From Actinotalea sp. Marseille-Q4924 (GTDB taxonomy: Bacteria > Actinomycetota > Actinomycetes > Actinomycetales > Cellulomonadaceae), in contig NZ_CAKAKB010000001.1 of NCBI RefSeq assembly GCF_916618755.1, positions 62,001 through 126,000 of the forward strand: a stretch of 64,000 bases of DNA, written 5' to 3'. Position numbers and translations under genes: made by a program. Positions 43,240 through 52,602 of the stretch are shown here, in pieces. The stretch's first letter is position 1; each line of letters opens with the position of its first letter. The notes under the pieces were generated by a model that saw nothing but the letters and a program-made list of their open reading frames with translations, ran no database searches and had not been told where the DNA came from.

Positions 43240-45762
43240 TCAGAGGTCGCCGCGCCGCTGCAGGACCCGCATCGCGACCCAGCCCAGCGGGATCCGGCCC
43301 CAGAACGTCAGGGCGCGGAAGAGGAAGACGACGGACGCCGCGACGCCGGGGGAGATGTTGCCGACACCGGTCAGCGCAGCGGTGAGCGCCAGCTCGACGG
43401 TGCCGAGCCCGCCCGGTGACGGGACGACCGCACCGGCCGCGTTCGCGACGAGGTAGATGAGCGCGAGGTCGATGAGCGACAGGCTCTGGCCGAACGCCGC
43501 CAGGCTGGCCCAGAACGCGCCGAGGTAGCTGATCGTCATGAGGAGGTTGCCGCCGACGGCGACGGCGAAGCGCCGGGGCTGCCCGAGCATCTGCACCAGG
43601 CGCGGCCACGTCTGCCGCCACACCGGCGCGAGCCGGCGCGCCGCCCAGAGCCGGACCTGGGGCACGACGAGCGCGGCCGCGAGCGTGCCGACGACGATGA
43701 GGAGCGCGAGGAGGACCGTCGTCGGCGGCAGCTGCTGCAGGGCGCTGCCCTGGCCGCTGACCAGCGAGAGGACGAGGAGCAGCACGATGGTCGTGACGAA
43801 CTGCGACAGCTGCACGAGCCCGACGGAGGCGACCGCGAGCGGGTAGGAGACGCCGCGCCGGGCGAGGAAGCGCAGGTTGAGCGCCGCCGGGCCGATGCCC
43901 GCGGGGGCGAGCAGGGACACGAACGCCGCCGCGGTCTGGACGAGGGTCGTCCGCCACACCGGCAGCCGCACCGGGGCGAACGCGACGAGCGCGAGCGCCG
44001 CGCCGACGAAGGAGAGCAGGCCCAGCGCGAACGCCACCCCCGCCCACCACGGCTCCGCACGCTGGAACGCGGCGGTGATCTCCTCGATCTGGATCGTGGT
44101 GAGGACGATGATCGCCGCGGCGATCGACAGCGAGATGGTGAGAACGGTCCGGGCGCCGAACCGCACGAGCCGCTCCGGCTCGACGTCGGCCTCGGGCAGC
44201 CGCGCGAGCAGCGCCTCGCGGACCTCCTGGAGCAGCCCGCGGTGCAGCCGCGCCTCCACGCGCGTCGTGGGGGGCAGGGCGATCGTCTGAAGGAGCGGCC
44301 CGATGGTGGCGAGCTCGGCGTCCGGGAGGACGCGTGCCGCGGACTCCACGGCACGCTCCGCACCCACCCGGACCGCGAGCAGGGCGAGCACCTGGCTGAC
44401 GTCGATCCGGCGCGCGAGGTCCGAGCAGGCCACGTCGCCGGACTCCCAGCCCGTGAGCAGCGCCACGGGATGCGACTCGTGCAGGTGCTGGTGGCGCCGC
44501 GGGCAGGCCTGCCCGGTGACGTCGACGAGGACGACGTCGGCCGTGAGCGAGCGGTGTGCGACGCCGGCGGCGTGGGCGATGCGCAGCTGCTCCCAGACGG
44601 CATCCAGCACGTCGTCGCTGAGGGCCTCCACCGGCAGCCCGGACAGCGGCACGGCGTTGCGGGCGTGGTCCTGCACGAGCAGCATCGAGTCGTCGGACTC
44701 CGCGATCCCGAGCAGCTGGGGCGTGCACACCCCGGCCGCGTAGGCGGCGTGCGACACCAGGGCGGTCCGCTCGGCCGCCTGGCGGAGCGAGACGACGCCG
44801 CGGCCCTCGAGCCCGCGCAGCCGCAGCGACCGCCACAGACGGGTGAGCAGGCCGACGACCTGCCGGTCGCCGTCGAGGACGACGACGTCCAGGCGGGTCC
44901 CCTCGGCCGTCGTCATGGCGTAGACCCGGTTGTCGCTGGTGCGGGTCAGCGCGACGGTGGCGGCCAGGTCCTGGGTGACGGAGTCCTGCTGGGGCAGGTC
45001 GGACGCGACGTCCCGGACGCGCACGAGCCGCGCCGGCTGGAACCCCGCGCGCTGCACCCCGGCGACGAGCGCGGGGCCGTACGCCCGCTCCGACTGCACG
45101 CCGGACAGGAACCGGATCCCGAGGCCCGTGAACCGGCCGAGGAGCACGGTGAGCAGCGCCCCGGGGAGGGTGACGAGACCCGTCACGAGCGCCACCCCGA
45201 GGCCGATCCAGAGCAGGTTCCAGGAGGCCGGCAGCGTGCGGCGCCGGGAGCGCGCCCCCGCGGCGGTGAGCAGCGCCGTCGTGCCGGCGAGGAGGGCGGG
45301 GATCGTCACGACGCGCTCCCCGCGCGAGACGACGCTCAGCGCGAACCGCAGCTCGCCGGACCCGAGGGTGGTGACGAGCCAGGCGGTCAGCAGGGCGAGC
45401 AGCGTCCCGACGACGGCGGCGCCGATCGCCTCGAACGCCTGGCGCGGGAGCCGGCGCAGCGCGAGCTCCGTGAGGACCGCGACGGGGGCGACCAGGGTGA
45501 TGAGGCCCTCGAGGACCGCGACCGGCAGGAAGAGGATGCGGCGCAGGACCGTGTCGAAGCCCTGCACGTCCTCCTGGAGGCCCTCCGTGGTGCCCTGCGC
45601 GTACACCGCGAGGAGCAGGACGGCGGCGACGCCGAGCGCGGACAGGATCAGGCCGACGAGGTCCGCGGGGTGGTGGACGCGCGCGGTCGGGGTGTCGACG
45701 ATGTCGACGTTCGGCTCCACCCGGGGGCGACCGAGTCGCCCACGAAGCGTGGAGGTGGCCAT
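43240..45762 (-). CDS. Kinase-like domain fused to UPF0104/MprF-type flippase domain
   Basis: 840 residues. N-terminal membrane region with about six helices (35-240), a cytoplasmic domain related to lipopolysaccharide/antibiotic kinases (about 250-500), then eight or so helices (520-830) with RLPVWRTTLVQTAAAFVSLLAPAGIGPAALNLRFL and VPSPGGLGTVELALT, signatures of the UPF0104/lysylphosphatidylglycerol synthase membrane domain. In the kinase part the catalytic HRD reads HRS (His 403, Ser 405) and the DFG position reads TGW, so it is probably inactive and may only bind a ligand. Start ATG 45762 with TAGACT seven bases upstream. Confidence 0.8.
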   Translation of the reverse strand: MATSTLRGRLGRPRVEPNVDIVDTPTARVHHPADLVGLILSALGVAAVLLLAVYAQGTTEGLQEDVQGFDTVLRRILFLPVAVLEGLITLVAPVAVLTELALRRLPRQAFEAIGAAVVGTLLALLTAWLVTTLGSGELRFALSVVSRGERVVTIPALLAGTTALLTAAGARSRRRTLPASWNLLWIGLGVALVTGLVTLPGALLTVLLGRFTGLGIRFLSGVQSERAYGPALVAGVQRAGFQPARLVRVRDVASDLPQQDSVTQDLAATVALTRTSDNRVYAMTTAEGTRLDVVVLDGDRQVVGLLTRLWRSLRLRGLEGRGVVSLRQAAERTALVSHAAYAAGVCTPQLLGIAESDDSMLLVQDHARNAVPLSGLPVEALSDDVLDAVWEQLRIAHAAGVAHRSLTADVVLVDVTGQACPRRHQHLHESHPVALLTGWESGDVACSDLARRIDVSQVLALLAVRVGAERAVESAARVLPDAELATIGPLLQTIALPPTTRVEARLHRGLLQEVREALLARLPEADVEPERLVRFGARTVLTISLSIAAAIIVLTTIQIEEITAAFQRAEPWWAGVAFALGLLSFVGAALALVAFAPVRLPVWRTTLVQTAAAFVSLLAPAGIGPAALNLRFLARRGVSYPLAVASVGLVQLSQFVTTIVLLLVLSLVSGQGSALQQLPPTTVLLALLIVVGTLAAALVVPQVRLWAARRLAPVWRQTWPRLVQMLGQPRRFAVAVGGNLLMTISYLGAFWASLAAFGQSLSLIDLALIYLVANAAGAVVPSPGGLGTVELALTAALTGVGNISPGVAASVVFLFRALTFWGRIPLGWVAMRVLQRRGDL

Positions 45763-45832
45763 GCTCGCGAGTCTAGGGTCGGGGTCTGCGCGCTCCGGGG
45801 AACCCCGACCACGCCGCGCGCGGCTCGCCCGA

Positions 45833-46741
45833 TCAGCCGATGCGCAGGGCGGTGAGCACGTCCTCCGGCAGGGCCGCATAGCCGACGAACGCGACGACGT
45901 CGAGCGCGGTGTGCGCGACGACGAGCGGCATGACCCGGCGCCGTCGGACGTAGTACCAGCCGAAGAGCACGCCCATGACGACGTTCCCCGCGGCCATCCC
46001 CGGCCCCTGGTAGAGGTGGTACGCGCCGCGCAGCAGCGCGCTCGCGGCGATGACCGCGGGCACGCCCCAGCGGAGCTCCTCCAGCCGTTCGACGAGGTAG
46101 CCGACGGCGACGACCTCCTCCAGCAGCGAGTTCTGCAGGGCGGAGAGGACGAGCACCGGCACGGTCCACCAGTACGCCTCCAGGCCCGCCGCCTGGATCT
46201 CGACCGTGACCCCGAGCGCGCGCCCGGCCACGTAGACGCCCAGCCCGGGGATGCCGACGACGGCGGCCAGGCCGAGCCCGACGGGGAAGTCCCGTCCCGG
46301 ACGCGCGGCGTCGAGGCCGATGCGCCGGAGCGCGGAGCGCCCGTGCGACGACAGGAGGTACAGCGCGAGGACCACGGGGACCAGCGCGAAGCCGATCGCC
46401 ATGAGCTGGTAGGTGAGGTCGAGGTACGGCCGGGGTGACCGCGTGGGGTTGAGCGTCGCGGACTGCTGCGCCAGCGGCACCTCGGCGGTGTACCGCGCGT
46501 AGAGCCGGACGACCGCGTACAGCGCGGACTGCCCGAGCGACAGCCCCAGGACGATCCACACCTCGGCGGCCAGGCGGCGGCGGGAGCGGCCCACCGTGGG
46601 CCCAGGGAGCCCGGTGGGCGCACTGGGCGCAGTGGGGGCCGAGGCGGTGGCGGACGCAGCGGCCGGCGCAGCGGTCGTCGTGGACGCCGGTACGGCCGTG
46701 GCGTCGTCGTCGACCGTGCCGACCTCGGAGCGCGAGCTCAT
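45833..46741 (-). CDS. CPBP family intramembrane glutamic endopeptidase
   Basis: 302 residues from ATG 46741. A 50-residue Ala/Thr-rich cytoplasmic tail and about eight helices. Motif 1 NSLLEEVVAVGYLVERL has the catalytic Glu-Glu, motif 2 is RGAYHLYQG and motif 3 HTALDVVAFVG, all as expected for active CPBP (Rce1/Abi-like) proteases. Lies 70 bases upstream of the flippase-like gene. Confidence 0.88.
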   Translation of the reverse strand: MSSRSEVGTVDDDATAVPASTTTAAPAAASATASAPTAPSAPTGLPGPTVGRSRRRLAAEVWIVLGLSLGQSALYAVVRLYARYTAEVPLAQQSATLNPTRSPRPYLDLTYQLMAIGFALVPVVLALYLLSSHGRSALRRIGLDAARPGRDFPVGLGLAAVVGIPGLGVYVAGRALGVTVEIQAAGLEAYWWTVPVLVLSALQNSLLEEVVAVGYLVERLEELRWGVPAVIAASALLRGAYHLYQGPGMAAGNVVMGVLFGWYYVRRRRVMPLVVAHTALDVVAFVGYAALPEDVLTALRIG

Positions 46742-46856
46742 GCAGGGTCCTCCGGGGGTGTCGTCGGGAGATCCACGGTAGACGCGGTGTCTGAGCGCCG
46801 GCTGGACGTCGGCAGGGCGTTGACGGGGAGCGCCCTGACCGACGTCCGGCGGCACC

Positions 46857-46895
46857 GGGGAAGGCCCGTTGCGGAGGGTGCAACGGGCCTTCCCC
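46857..46895 (-). terminator. Perfect 16-base stem terminator of the copper operon
   Basis: Arms 46857-46872 and 46880-46895 (GGGGAAGGCCCGTTGC and its complement) with a 7-base loop, 52 bases after the copA stop. The remaining gap 46742-46856 holds the upstream region of the CPBP gene and no other gene. Confidence 0.88.
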
Positions 46896-46947
46896 ACCGA
46901 CGGTGCCTGGGTCGACGCCGGCCGACGGCGGGTTCGGTGCGGCGGCC

Positions 46948-49443
46948 TCAGCCGGCGCGGCGCAGGCGGAGGCTGTTGCCCACGACCATGACCGAGCTGG
47001 CGGCCATCGCCGCGCCGGCGATCATCGGGTTGAGCAGGCCCAGCGCCGCGAGCGGGATCGCCGCGACGTTGTAGCCGAACGCCCATACGAGGTTCTGCTT
47101 GATGATCCGCAGGGTGCGGCGCGACAGCCGGATGGCCTGCGCCGACGCGAGCAGGTCGCCGCGGACGAGGGTGATGTCCGCCGCCTGCATCGCGACGTCC
47201 GTGCCGGTGCCCATGGCCAGGCCCAGGTCGGCCTGCGCCAGCGCCGCGGCGTCGTTGACGCCGTCGCCGACCATCGCGACGACCCGGCCCTCGGACTGCA
47301 GCCGGGCGACGACGTCGACCTTGTCCGCCGGCAGCACCTCGGCGATGACCTCGTCGATGCCGACCTGACCGGCCACGACCCGCGCAGCGCCGGCGTTGTC
47401 GCCGGTGAGGAGCACGGGACGCAAACCGAGCCCGCGCAGCTCGGCGACGGCCTGCACCGACGTGGGCTTGACCGGGTCGCGGAGCACGAGCACGCCGCGC
47501 GCCGCCCCGTTCCAGGCGGCCATGACCGCCGTCGCGCCGTCGGACTCCGCGGCCGTGAACGCGGGGTCGAGCGCGGACGTGTCGACGCCCTGCTCGCGCA
47601 GCCACGAGGGCCGCCCGACGAGCACGCGCCGCGCGAGGCCGATGCCGCTGTGCGCGGTGCGCACGACCCCGGCGACGCCGCGGCCCGGCTCGTTGGCGAA
47701 CTCGGTCACCTGGTCCTCACCGATCGCGACGCCGTCGGCGCCCACCTCGACGGTGCCCGGTGCTCCCACCGGCGCCAGGGAGGAGCGCGCCCCGGCCGCG
47801 ATGGCGCGGGCGATCGGGTGCTCGCTGCGGCCCTCCACCGCCCCGGCGAACCGGAGCACCTCGCCGACCTCGACACCCGGGGCGGGCAGCGTCTCGACGA
47901 GCTCCATGCGGCCCTGCGTGACCGTGCCGGTCTTGTCGAGCACCACGGTGTCGACGCGCCGCGTCGACTCCAGGATCTCCGGGCCCTTGATGAGGATGCC
48001 GAGCTGGGCGCCCCGGCCGGTGCCCACGAGGAGCGCCGTCGGCGTCGCCAGGCCGAGCGCGCACGGGCACGCGATGATCAGCACGGCGACCGCGGCGGTG
48101 AACGCGGCCTGGGCGCCGCCGCCGGCGAGCAGCCAGACGACGAGCGTGGCGAGCGCGATCACCATGACGACCGGCACGAACACCGCGCTGATCCGGTCGG
48201 CGAGGCGCTGCACGGGGGCCTTGCCCGTCTGCGCCTGCGTCACGAGCCGCCCGATCTGGGCCAGCATCGTCTCCTCGCCGACGCGGGTCGCCCGCACGAC
48301 GAGGTAGCCCGACGTGTTGATCGTCGCGCCGGTCACCTGGGAGCCGGGCTCCACGTCGACCGGCACGGGCTCGCCCGTCAGCAGCGACGTGTCCACCGCG
48401 CTGGTGCCCTCGAGGACGACGCCGTCCGTGGCGACCTTCTCGCCCGGACGCACGGCGAACAGGTCGCCGACGGCGAGCCGGTCCACCGGCACGAGCCGCT
48501 CGGTGCGGCGCCCGTTCGCGTCGTCCTCCAGGAGCGCCGCCTCGGTCGCGCCCATGGACAGCAGGGAGCGCAGCGCGTCCCCGGCCTGCCGACGCGACTT
48601 GTGCTCCCAGTACCGCCCCAGCAGGAGGAACGTCGCGACGACCGCGGCCACCTCGAAGTAGAGCTCCGGCATGTGCATCTCGCCGATCGCCATGCGGGGG
48701 ACGAGCGTGGGCTCCATCCGCATGCCGATCTCGCCGGCGCCACCGAGCGTCACGGCCCAGATCGACCACGCGCTGGCGGCGATGATGCCGCTGGAGACCA
48801 GGGTGTCCATCGTCGAGGAGCCGTAGCGCGCCGCCCGGGCCGCGGCCCGGTGGAACGGCCACGACGCCCACGTCACGACGGGCAGGGCGAGCGCGGTGAC
48901 GACCCACTGCCACCCGGGGAACTGCAGCGGCGGGACCATCGACAGCAGCGTGATCGGCACGGTGAGGACGGCCGCGACGAGCAGGCGCTTGCGCAGGTAG
49001 GCGCCGCGGTCCTCGGTCGGCGCGGACGTGTCCTCGTCCGGGCTCATGTCCTGGCCCTCGGGCATGGCGTGGCCGCTGAGGGCGTGGTCGTGCACGTCGT
49101 GGGCCGCAGCGGCGCGCCGCGCCGCGTCCCGCTCGGCCGTGCGGCTGTCCTTGAGGACCGTCGCGGTGTAGCCGGCGGCCTCGACGGCCTTGACGACGGC
49201 GCCGGTGTCGACGTCGTCGGTCAGCTCCACGCGCGCCGTCTCCGTCGCGAGGTTGACGACCGCCTCCGCACCCGGGATCTTGCCGATCTTCTTCTCCACG
49301 CGGGCCACGCAGGAGGCGCACGTCATGCCGCCGACGGCGAGGTCGAGCACGGCGACGGGTCCGCCGGCCGCCTGCTCGAGCGGGCCGGGCGTGCCGGTGC
49401 TGCCGGCGCCGGTGGGCGGGGTGCGGGTGGTGTCCTGCGTCAT
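46948..49443 (-). CDS. copA: Copper-exporting P1B-type ATPase
   Basis: 831 residues. Heavy-metal-binding domain with GMTCASC (about 38-105), a His-rich linker (HDVHDHALSGH), then the P-type core: TGEP in the actuator domain, the intramembrane CPC near residue 457, DKTGT with the phosphorylated Asp 503, SEHPIA, and GDGVNDAAAL. The CPC plus HP of the SEHP loop identify the Cu(I) subclass. Pumps Cu(I) out of the cytoplasm. Last gene of csoR-copZ-copA; gaps of 58 and 81 bases. Confidence 0.97.
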   Translation of the reverse strand: MTQDTTRTPPTGAGSTGTPGPLEQAAGGPVAVLDLAVGGMTCASCVARVEKKIGKIPGAEAVVNLATETARVELTDDVDTGAVVKAVEAAGYTATVLKDSRTAERDAARRAAAAHDVHDHALSGHAMPEGQDMSPDEDTSAPTEDRGAYLRKRLLVAAVLTVPITLLSMVPPLQFPGWQWVVTALALPVVTWASWPFHRAAARAARYGSSTMDTLVSSGIIAASAWSIWAVTLGGAGEIGMRMEPTLVPRMAIGEMHMPELYFEVAAVVATFLLLGRYWEHKSRRQAGDALRSLLSMGATEAALLEDDANGRRTERLVPVDRLAVGDLFAVRPGEKVATDGVVLEGTSAVDTSLLTGEPVPVDVEPGSQVTGATINTSGYLVVRATRVGEETMLAQIGRLVTQAQTGKAPVQRLADRISAVFVPVVMVIALATLVVWLLAGGGAQAAFTAAVAVLIIACPCALGLATPTALLVGTGRGAQLGILIKGPEILESTRRVDTVVLDKTGTVTQGRMELVETLPAPGVEVGEVLRFAGAVEGRSEHPIARAIAAGARSSLAPVGAPGTVEVGADGVAIGEDQVTEFANEPGRGVAGVVRTAHSGIGLARRVLVGRPSWLREQGVDTSALDPAFTAAESDGATAVMAAWNGAARGVLVLRDPVKPTSVQAVAELRGLGLRPVLLTGDNAGAARVVAGQVGIDEVIAEVLPADKVDVVARLQSEGRVVAMVGDGVNDAAALAQADLGLAMGTGTDVAMQAADITLVRGDLLASAQAIRLSRRTLRIIKQNLVWAFGYNVAAIPLAALGLLNPMIAGAAMAASSVMVVGNSLRLRRAG

Positions 49444-49524
49444 GACCTCACGTCCTGTCGTGCGGGGGACGGCGGCGCCCGGCCGCCCCGTGCGGGTGGC
49501 CGGCGCCGCCGTCGGTGGGGGTGC

Positions 49525-49761
49525 TCAGAGCAGCGAGCGCGGCGGGGCGACGGAGTAGCCCGCCTCCTTGACGGCCTCCTCGAGCGCCTCGGTGGAGACC
49601 GGCTCGGTCGAGGTGACCTTCACGGTGGAGGTGCCGCCCGAGACGAGCTCGACCTCGACGTCGGTGACGCCGGGGATCTCGCGGATCTCCTCCTGGACGG
49701 AGCGGACGCAGTGCCCGCAGGTCATGCCCTGGACGTTGACGTCGACGGTCTGGGTGCTCAT
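49525..49761 (-). CDS. copZ: Copper chaperone CopZ
   Basis: 78 residues, one HMA ferredoxin-like domain with GMTCGHC binding Cu(I). Hands copper to the N-terminal domain of CopA. It lies between csoR and copA. Confidence 0.95.
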   Translation of the reverse strand: MSTQTVDVNVQGMTCGHCVRSVQEEIREIPGVTDVEVELVSGGTSTVKVTSTEPVSTEALEEAVKEAGYSVAPPRSLL

Positions 49762-49819
49762 GGTGCGTCCCTTCGTGTGGGTGGTCCGGCGGTTCCGCCG
49801 GGTGGTGGGGTGGTGCTGG

Positions 49820-50101
49820 TCAGCTGCGGACGAGCCGGGCGATGGCGTCGGACGCCTCGCGGACCTTCGCGGCGCCGGCCTCGTCGGACTCCTTCGCCGC
49901 CTCGACGACGCAGTGGGCGAGGTGGTCCTCGAGCAGCCCGAGGCTCACGGCCTCCAGTGCCTTCGTCACCGCGGAGACCTGCGTGAGGATGTCGATGCAG
50001 TAGGCGTCCTCGTCCACCATGCGCGCGATCCCGCGGACCTGCCCCTCGACCCGGCGCAGGCGCTTGAGGTAGTCGTCCTTCGTCCCGGTGTAGCCCGGCA
50101 T
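49820..50101 (-). CDS. csoR: Copper-sensing repressor CsoR
   Basis: 93 residues, all-helical DUF156/CsoR fold. The copper site Cys-His-Cys is present: Cys 35 (AYCIDIL), His 60 and Cys 64 (DHLAHCV). Apo-CsoR represses the operon and Cu(I) releases it. Start ATG 50101 with GAGGAG upstream. The likely operator is at 50161-50177. Confidence 0.96.
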   Translation of the reverse strand: MPGYTGTKDDYLKRLRRVEGQVRGIARMVDEDAYCIDILTQVSAVTKALEAVSLGLLEDHLAHCVVEAAKESDEAGAAKVREASDAIARLVRS

Positions 50102-50160
50102 GGTGGCTCCTCGTCGTGCGTGCGGGCCCGCGGCCCGGTGCTCTCGTCCGTGGGAACACC

Positions 50161-50177
50161 ATACCCCCCTACGGTAT
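50161..50177. promoter_or_regulatory. Probable CsoR operator
   Basis: ATACCCCCCTACGGTAT: perfect ATACC/GGTAT arms around a C-rich centre, as in known CsoR sites with G/C runs flanked by TAT/ATA. It lies 60 bases upstream of csoR, in the spacer shared with the divergent GH13 gene. Confidence 0.65.
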
Positions 50178-50305
50178 TCCGGGGCACCGACCGGCCAGCG
50201 CCCGCCGCGCCCGGCGTCGCCGTCGTCGTTACGGTGGCTGATCGAGGTACGAGCGGCCTTCCCGGGCACGCCGCACCGGCCAGACAGCCGACGAGGGGAC
50301 ATGAC

Positions 50306-51646
50306 GTGCCGGACTGGGTCGAGCACGCGATGTGGTGGCACGTGTACCCGCTGGGCTTCACCGGCGCGGAGAAGCACGCGCTGGCCGACGACGTCGCGCC
50401 GGTCCACCGCTTCGAGCACCTCACCCGGTGGCTGGACTACGTCGTGGAGCTCGGCCTCAACGGCATCGCGCTGGGCCCGGTGTTCGCGTCTGCGACCCAC
50501 GGCTACGACACCGTCGACCACCTGCGCGTCGACCCGCGGCTGGGCACGGAGGAGGAGCTCGTCGCCTTCGTCGACGCGGCGCACGCACGCGGCCTGCGCG
50601 TCACGCTCGACGGGGTGTTCAACCACGTCGGCCGGGGGTTCGCCCGGTTCCAGCAGGTGCTGTGGCAGGGGCCGGGCGCCGACACCGAGTCGTGGTTCCG
50701 GCTGCGCTGGCCGGCCGAGCCCGGCCCCGGCTCCGAGCCGGAGTACGACGACTTCGAGGGCCACCACGCGCTCGTGGCGCTCAACCACGACGAGCCCGAG
50801 GTGGCCCGGTACGTCGCGGAGGTCATGACCTACTGGCTCGACCGCGGTGTCGACGGCTGGCGGCTCGACGCTGCGTACGCCGTCCCGCCGTCGTTCTGGG
50901 GGCGCGTCCTGCCGGAGGTGCGGGCCGCCCACCCGGACGCGTTCGTCTTCGGTGAGGTGCTCCACGGGGACTACGCCGCGTTCGTCGGGGAGTCCGGCGT
51001 CGACGCCGTGACGCAGTACGAGCTGTGGAAGTCGATCTGGTCCTCGCTAAACGACGGGAACTTCTTCGAGCTGACGTGGACCCTGTCGCGCCACGACGAG
51101 CTCCTCGACACGTTCGTGCCCGTCACCTTCGTCGGCAACCACGACGTCACACGGATCGCCAGCCGCCTGAGCGACACCCGCCACCTGGCGCACGCGCTCG
51201 CAGTGCTCCTGACGGTCGGCGGCTCACCGACGATCTACGCGGGCGACGAGCAAGGGCTCACGGGCGTCAAGGAGGAGCGGGAGGGCGGCGACGACGCCGT
51301 CCGCCCCGCCTTCCCGCCGGAGCCGGGGGAGCTCGTCCCCGGCGGCTGGGACGTCTACCGGCTGCACCAGGACCTCGTCGGCGTGCGGCGGCGGAACCCG
51401 TGGCTGCACCGGGCCCGGGTCGAGGTGCTCACGTGCACCAACACGCGACTCGTCTACCGCGCGCACGCGGCCGACGGCGTCGTGCTGGTCGCCCTGAGCC
51501 TCGAGGACGCCCCCGTGACGCTCGAGTCGCCGGGTGCGACGGAGGTGCTCGCCGGGTCAGCCGACCTGCACGAGCCGGGCAGCGGCGCCGTCGTCGGCCT
51601 CGCGCCGCACGGCTGGGCGGTGCTGGGCGCGCCCTCCCCGGCGTGA
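50306..51646 (+). CDS. GH13 family alpha-glycosidase/amylase
   Basis: 446 residues, intracellular (no signal peptide). Barrel motifs: DGVFNHVG (region I), GWRLDAAYA with nucleophile Asp 188 (II), FGEVLHG with acid/base Glu 217 (III), FVGNHDVT with Asp 280 (IV), then a C-terminal beta domain. Acts on alpha-1,4 or 1,6 glucosides; exact specificity unclear. Start GTG 50306 with GAGGGG upstream. A glucan-degrading role fits the nearby AGE and GH16 enzymes only loosely. Confidence 0.9.
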   Translation: MPDWVEHAMWWHVYPLGFTGAEKHALADDVAPVHRFEHLTRWLDYVVELGLNGIALGPVFASATHGYDTVDHLRVDPRLGTEEELVAFVDAAHARGLRVTLDGVFNHVGRGFARFQQVLWQGPGADTESWFRLRWPAEPGPGSEPEYDDFEGHHALVALNHDEPEVARYVAEVMTYWLDRGVDGWRLDAAYAVPPSFWGRVLPEVRAAHPDAFVFGEVLHGDYAAFVGESGVDAVTQYELWKSIWSSLNDGNFFELTWTLSRHDELLDTFVPVTFVGNHDVTRIASRLSDTRHLAHALAVLLTVGGSPTIYAGDEQGLTGVKEEREGGDDAVRPAFPPEPGELVPGGWDVYRLHQDLVGVRRRNPWLHRARVEVLTCTNTRLVYRAHAADGVVLVALSLEDAPVTLESPGATEVLAGSADLHEPGSGAVVGLAPHGWAVLGAPSPA

Positions 51647-51680
51647 CGCGAGAGGGCGTGAGGCGGCCGGCGCCGTCCCG

Positions 51681-52148
51681 TCAGCGGCGGCGCACGCCGC
51701 GGGAGGCCAGGACGAGCGCGCCGAGCGCGGCCAGGGCGACGAGGGCCAGGGCGGTGCGGTCGGCCACGACGGCCCCCAGGGCGACCGGCAGGAAGGTCGC
51801 CGCGGCGACCCGGAGGTCGATGCCTCGCCGACCCCGGCGCAGCAGCCCCAGGCCGGTGAGGACCGAGCCGACCGCGAGCAGCGCGAGCAGCACGGCGAGC
51901 ACGACGGTCGTCAGCGTGGGCCCGAGCGCGGCGATCCACGACGACGGGTCGAGCGCGTCGGCGTCGACCGCCTCCGCGCGCGTGGCGACCCAGACGAGCG
52001 CCGTGAGCGGACCGCCGAGCACGAGCGCCCAGCCGGCGAGGGCCTCGGTGGGCCCGGAGGTCCACGGTGTGGTGGTCTCGAGCGTCACCCGCTCGTACCC
52101 GGTTCGGACGTGCCGCGACGGCACCTGGACATCCCCCTGCTGAGTCAT
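51681..52148 (-). CDS. Hypothetical membrane protein
   Basis: 155 residues: a hydrophilic N-terminus with YERVTLETTTPWTSGP, then four helices, the last near the C-terminus followed by RRR. No family recognised. Start ATG 52148 with TAGAAT exactly seven bases upstream, the best -10 box in the window, so the mRNA should be leaderless. Confidence 0.7.
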   Translation of the reverse strand: MTQQGDVQVPSRHVRTGYERVTLETTTPWTSGPTEALAGWALVLGGPLTALVWVATRAEAVDADALDPSSWIAALGPTLTTVVLAVLLALLAVGSVLTGLGLLRRGRRGIDLRVAAATFLPVALGAVVADRTALALVALAALGALVLASRGVRRR

Positions 52149-52244
52149 GGGAGGAATTCTACCGCAGGGCCCCGGCGCGCCACCGGGTCGTCCGCTCCGG
52201 TTCACCGGGTGGCCGTCCCGGGCGACCGCCGCGATCATGGCGCG

Positions 52245-52598
52245 ATGGACGACGACGCCCTCGCCACGGTCCGCTCCGCGCTCGCCGAGCGTCGCGTCGC
52301 GGCGGCCCAGCGGCTCGCCGCCCTGACCGGGCGGTTCGACGAGGTCGTGGCCGCGTCGGCCGGCTCGAACCTCGACGACGAGCACGACCCCGAGGGCGCC
52401 ACCATCGCGTTCGAGCGCTCCCAGATCGACGCACTCGCGCGGCAGGCGGCGGCGGAGCTCGCCGAGGTCGACGCCGCCGAGGCCCGCCTGGCGGACGGCA
52501 CCTACGGCACGTGCGAGCGGTGCGGGGAGGCGATCCCGGCGGGCCGGCTCGAGGCGCGCCCCACGGCGCGGACCTGCGTCACCTGCGCCGCGCGCTGA
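52245..52598 (+). CDS. DksA/TraR C4-type zinc finger protein
   Basis: 117 residues: a helical hairpin coiled-coil-like region (to about 85) and a zinc finger CERCG...CVTC near the C-terminus, as in TraR/DksA/RbpA-like secondary-channel proteins. The acidic tip (LDDEHDPEG) is in the expected place. Start ATG 52245 with GATCAT six bases upstream. May tune RNA polymerase at ribosomal or stress promoters. Confidence 0.88.
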   Translation: MDDDALATVRSALAERRVAAAQRLAALTGRFDEVVAASAGSNLDDEHDPEGATIAFERSQIDALARQAAAELAEVDAAEARLADGTYGTCERCGEAIPAGRLEARPTARTCVTCAAR

Positions 52599-52602
52599 GG
52601 CC

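Noticed and set aside
46903-49986. A 1027-codon plus-strand open frame across copA and copZ
   Set aside because: Antisense to unambiguous P-type ATPase motifs; composition typical of a shadow frame.
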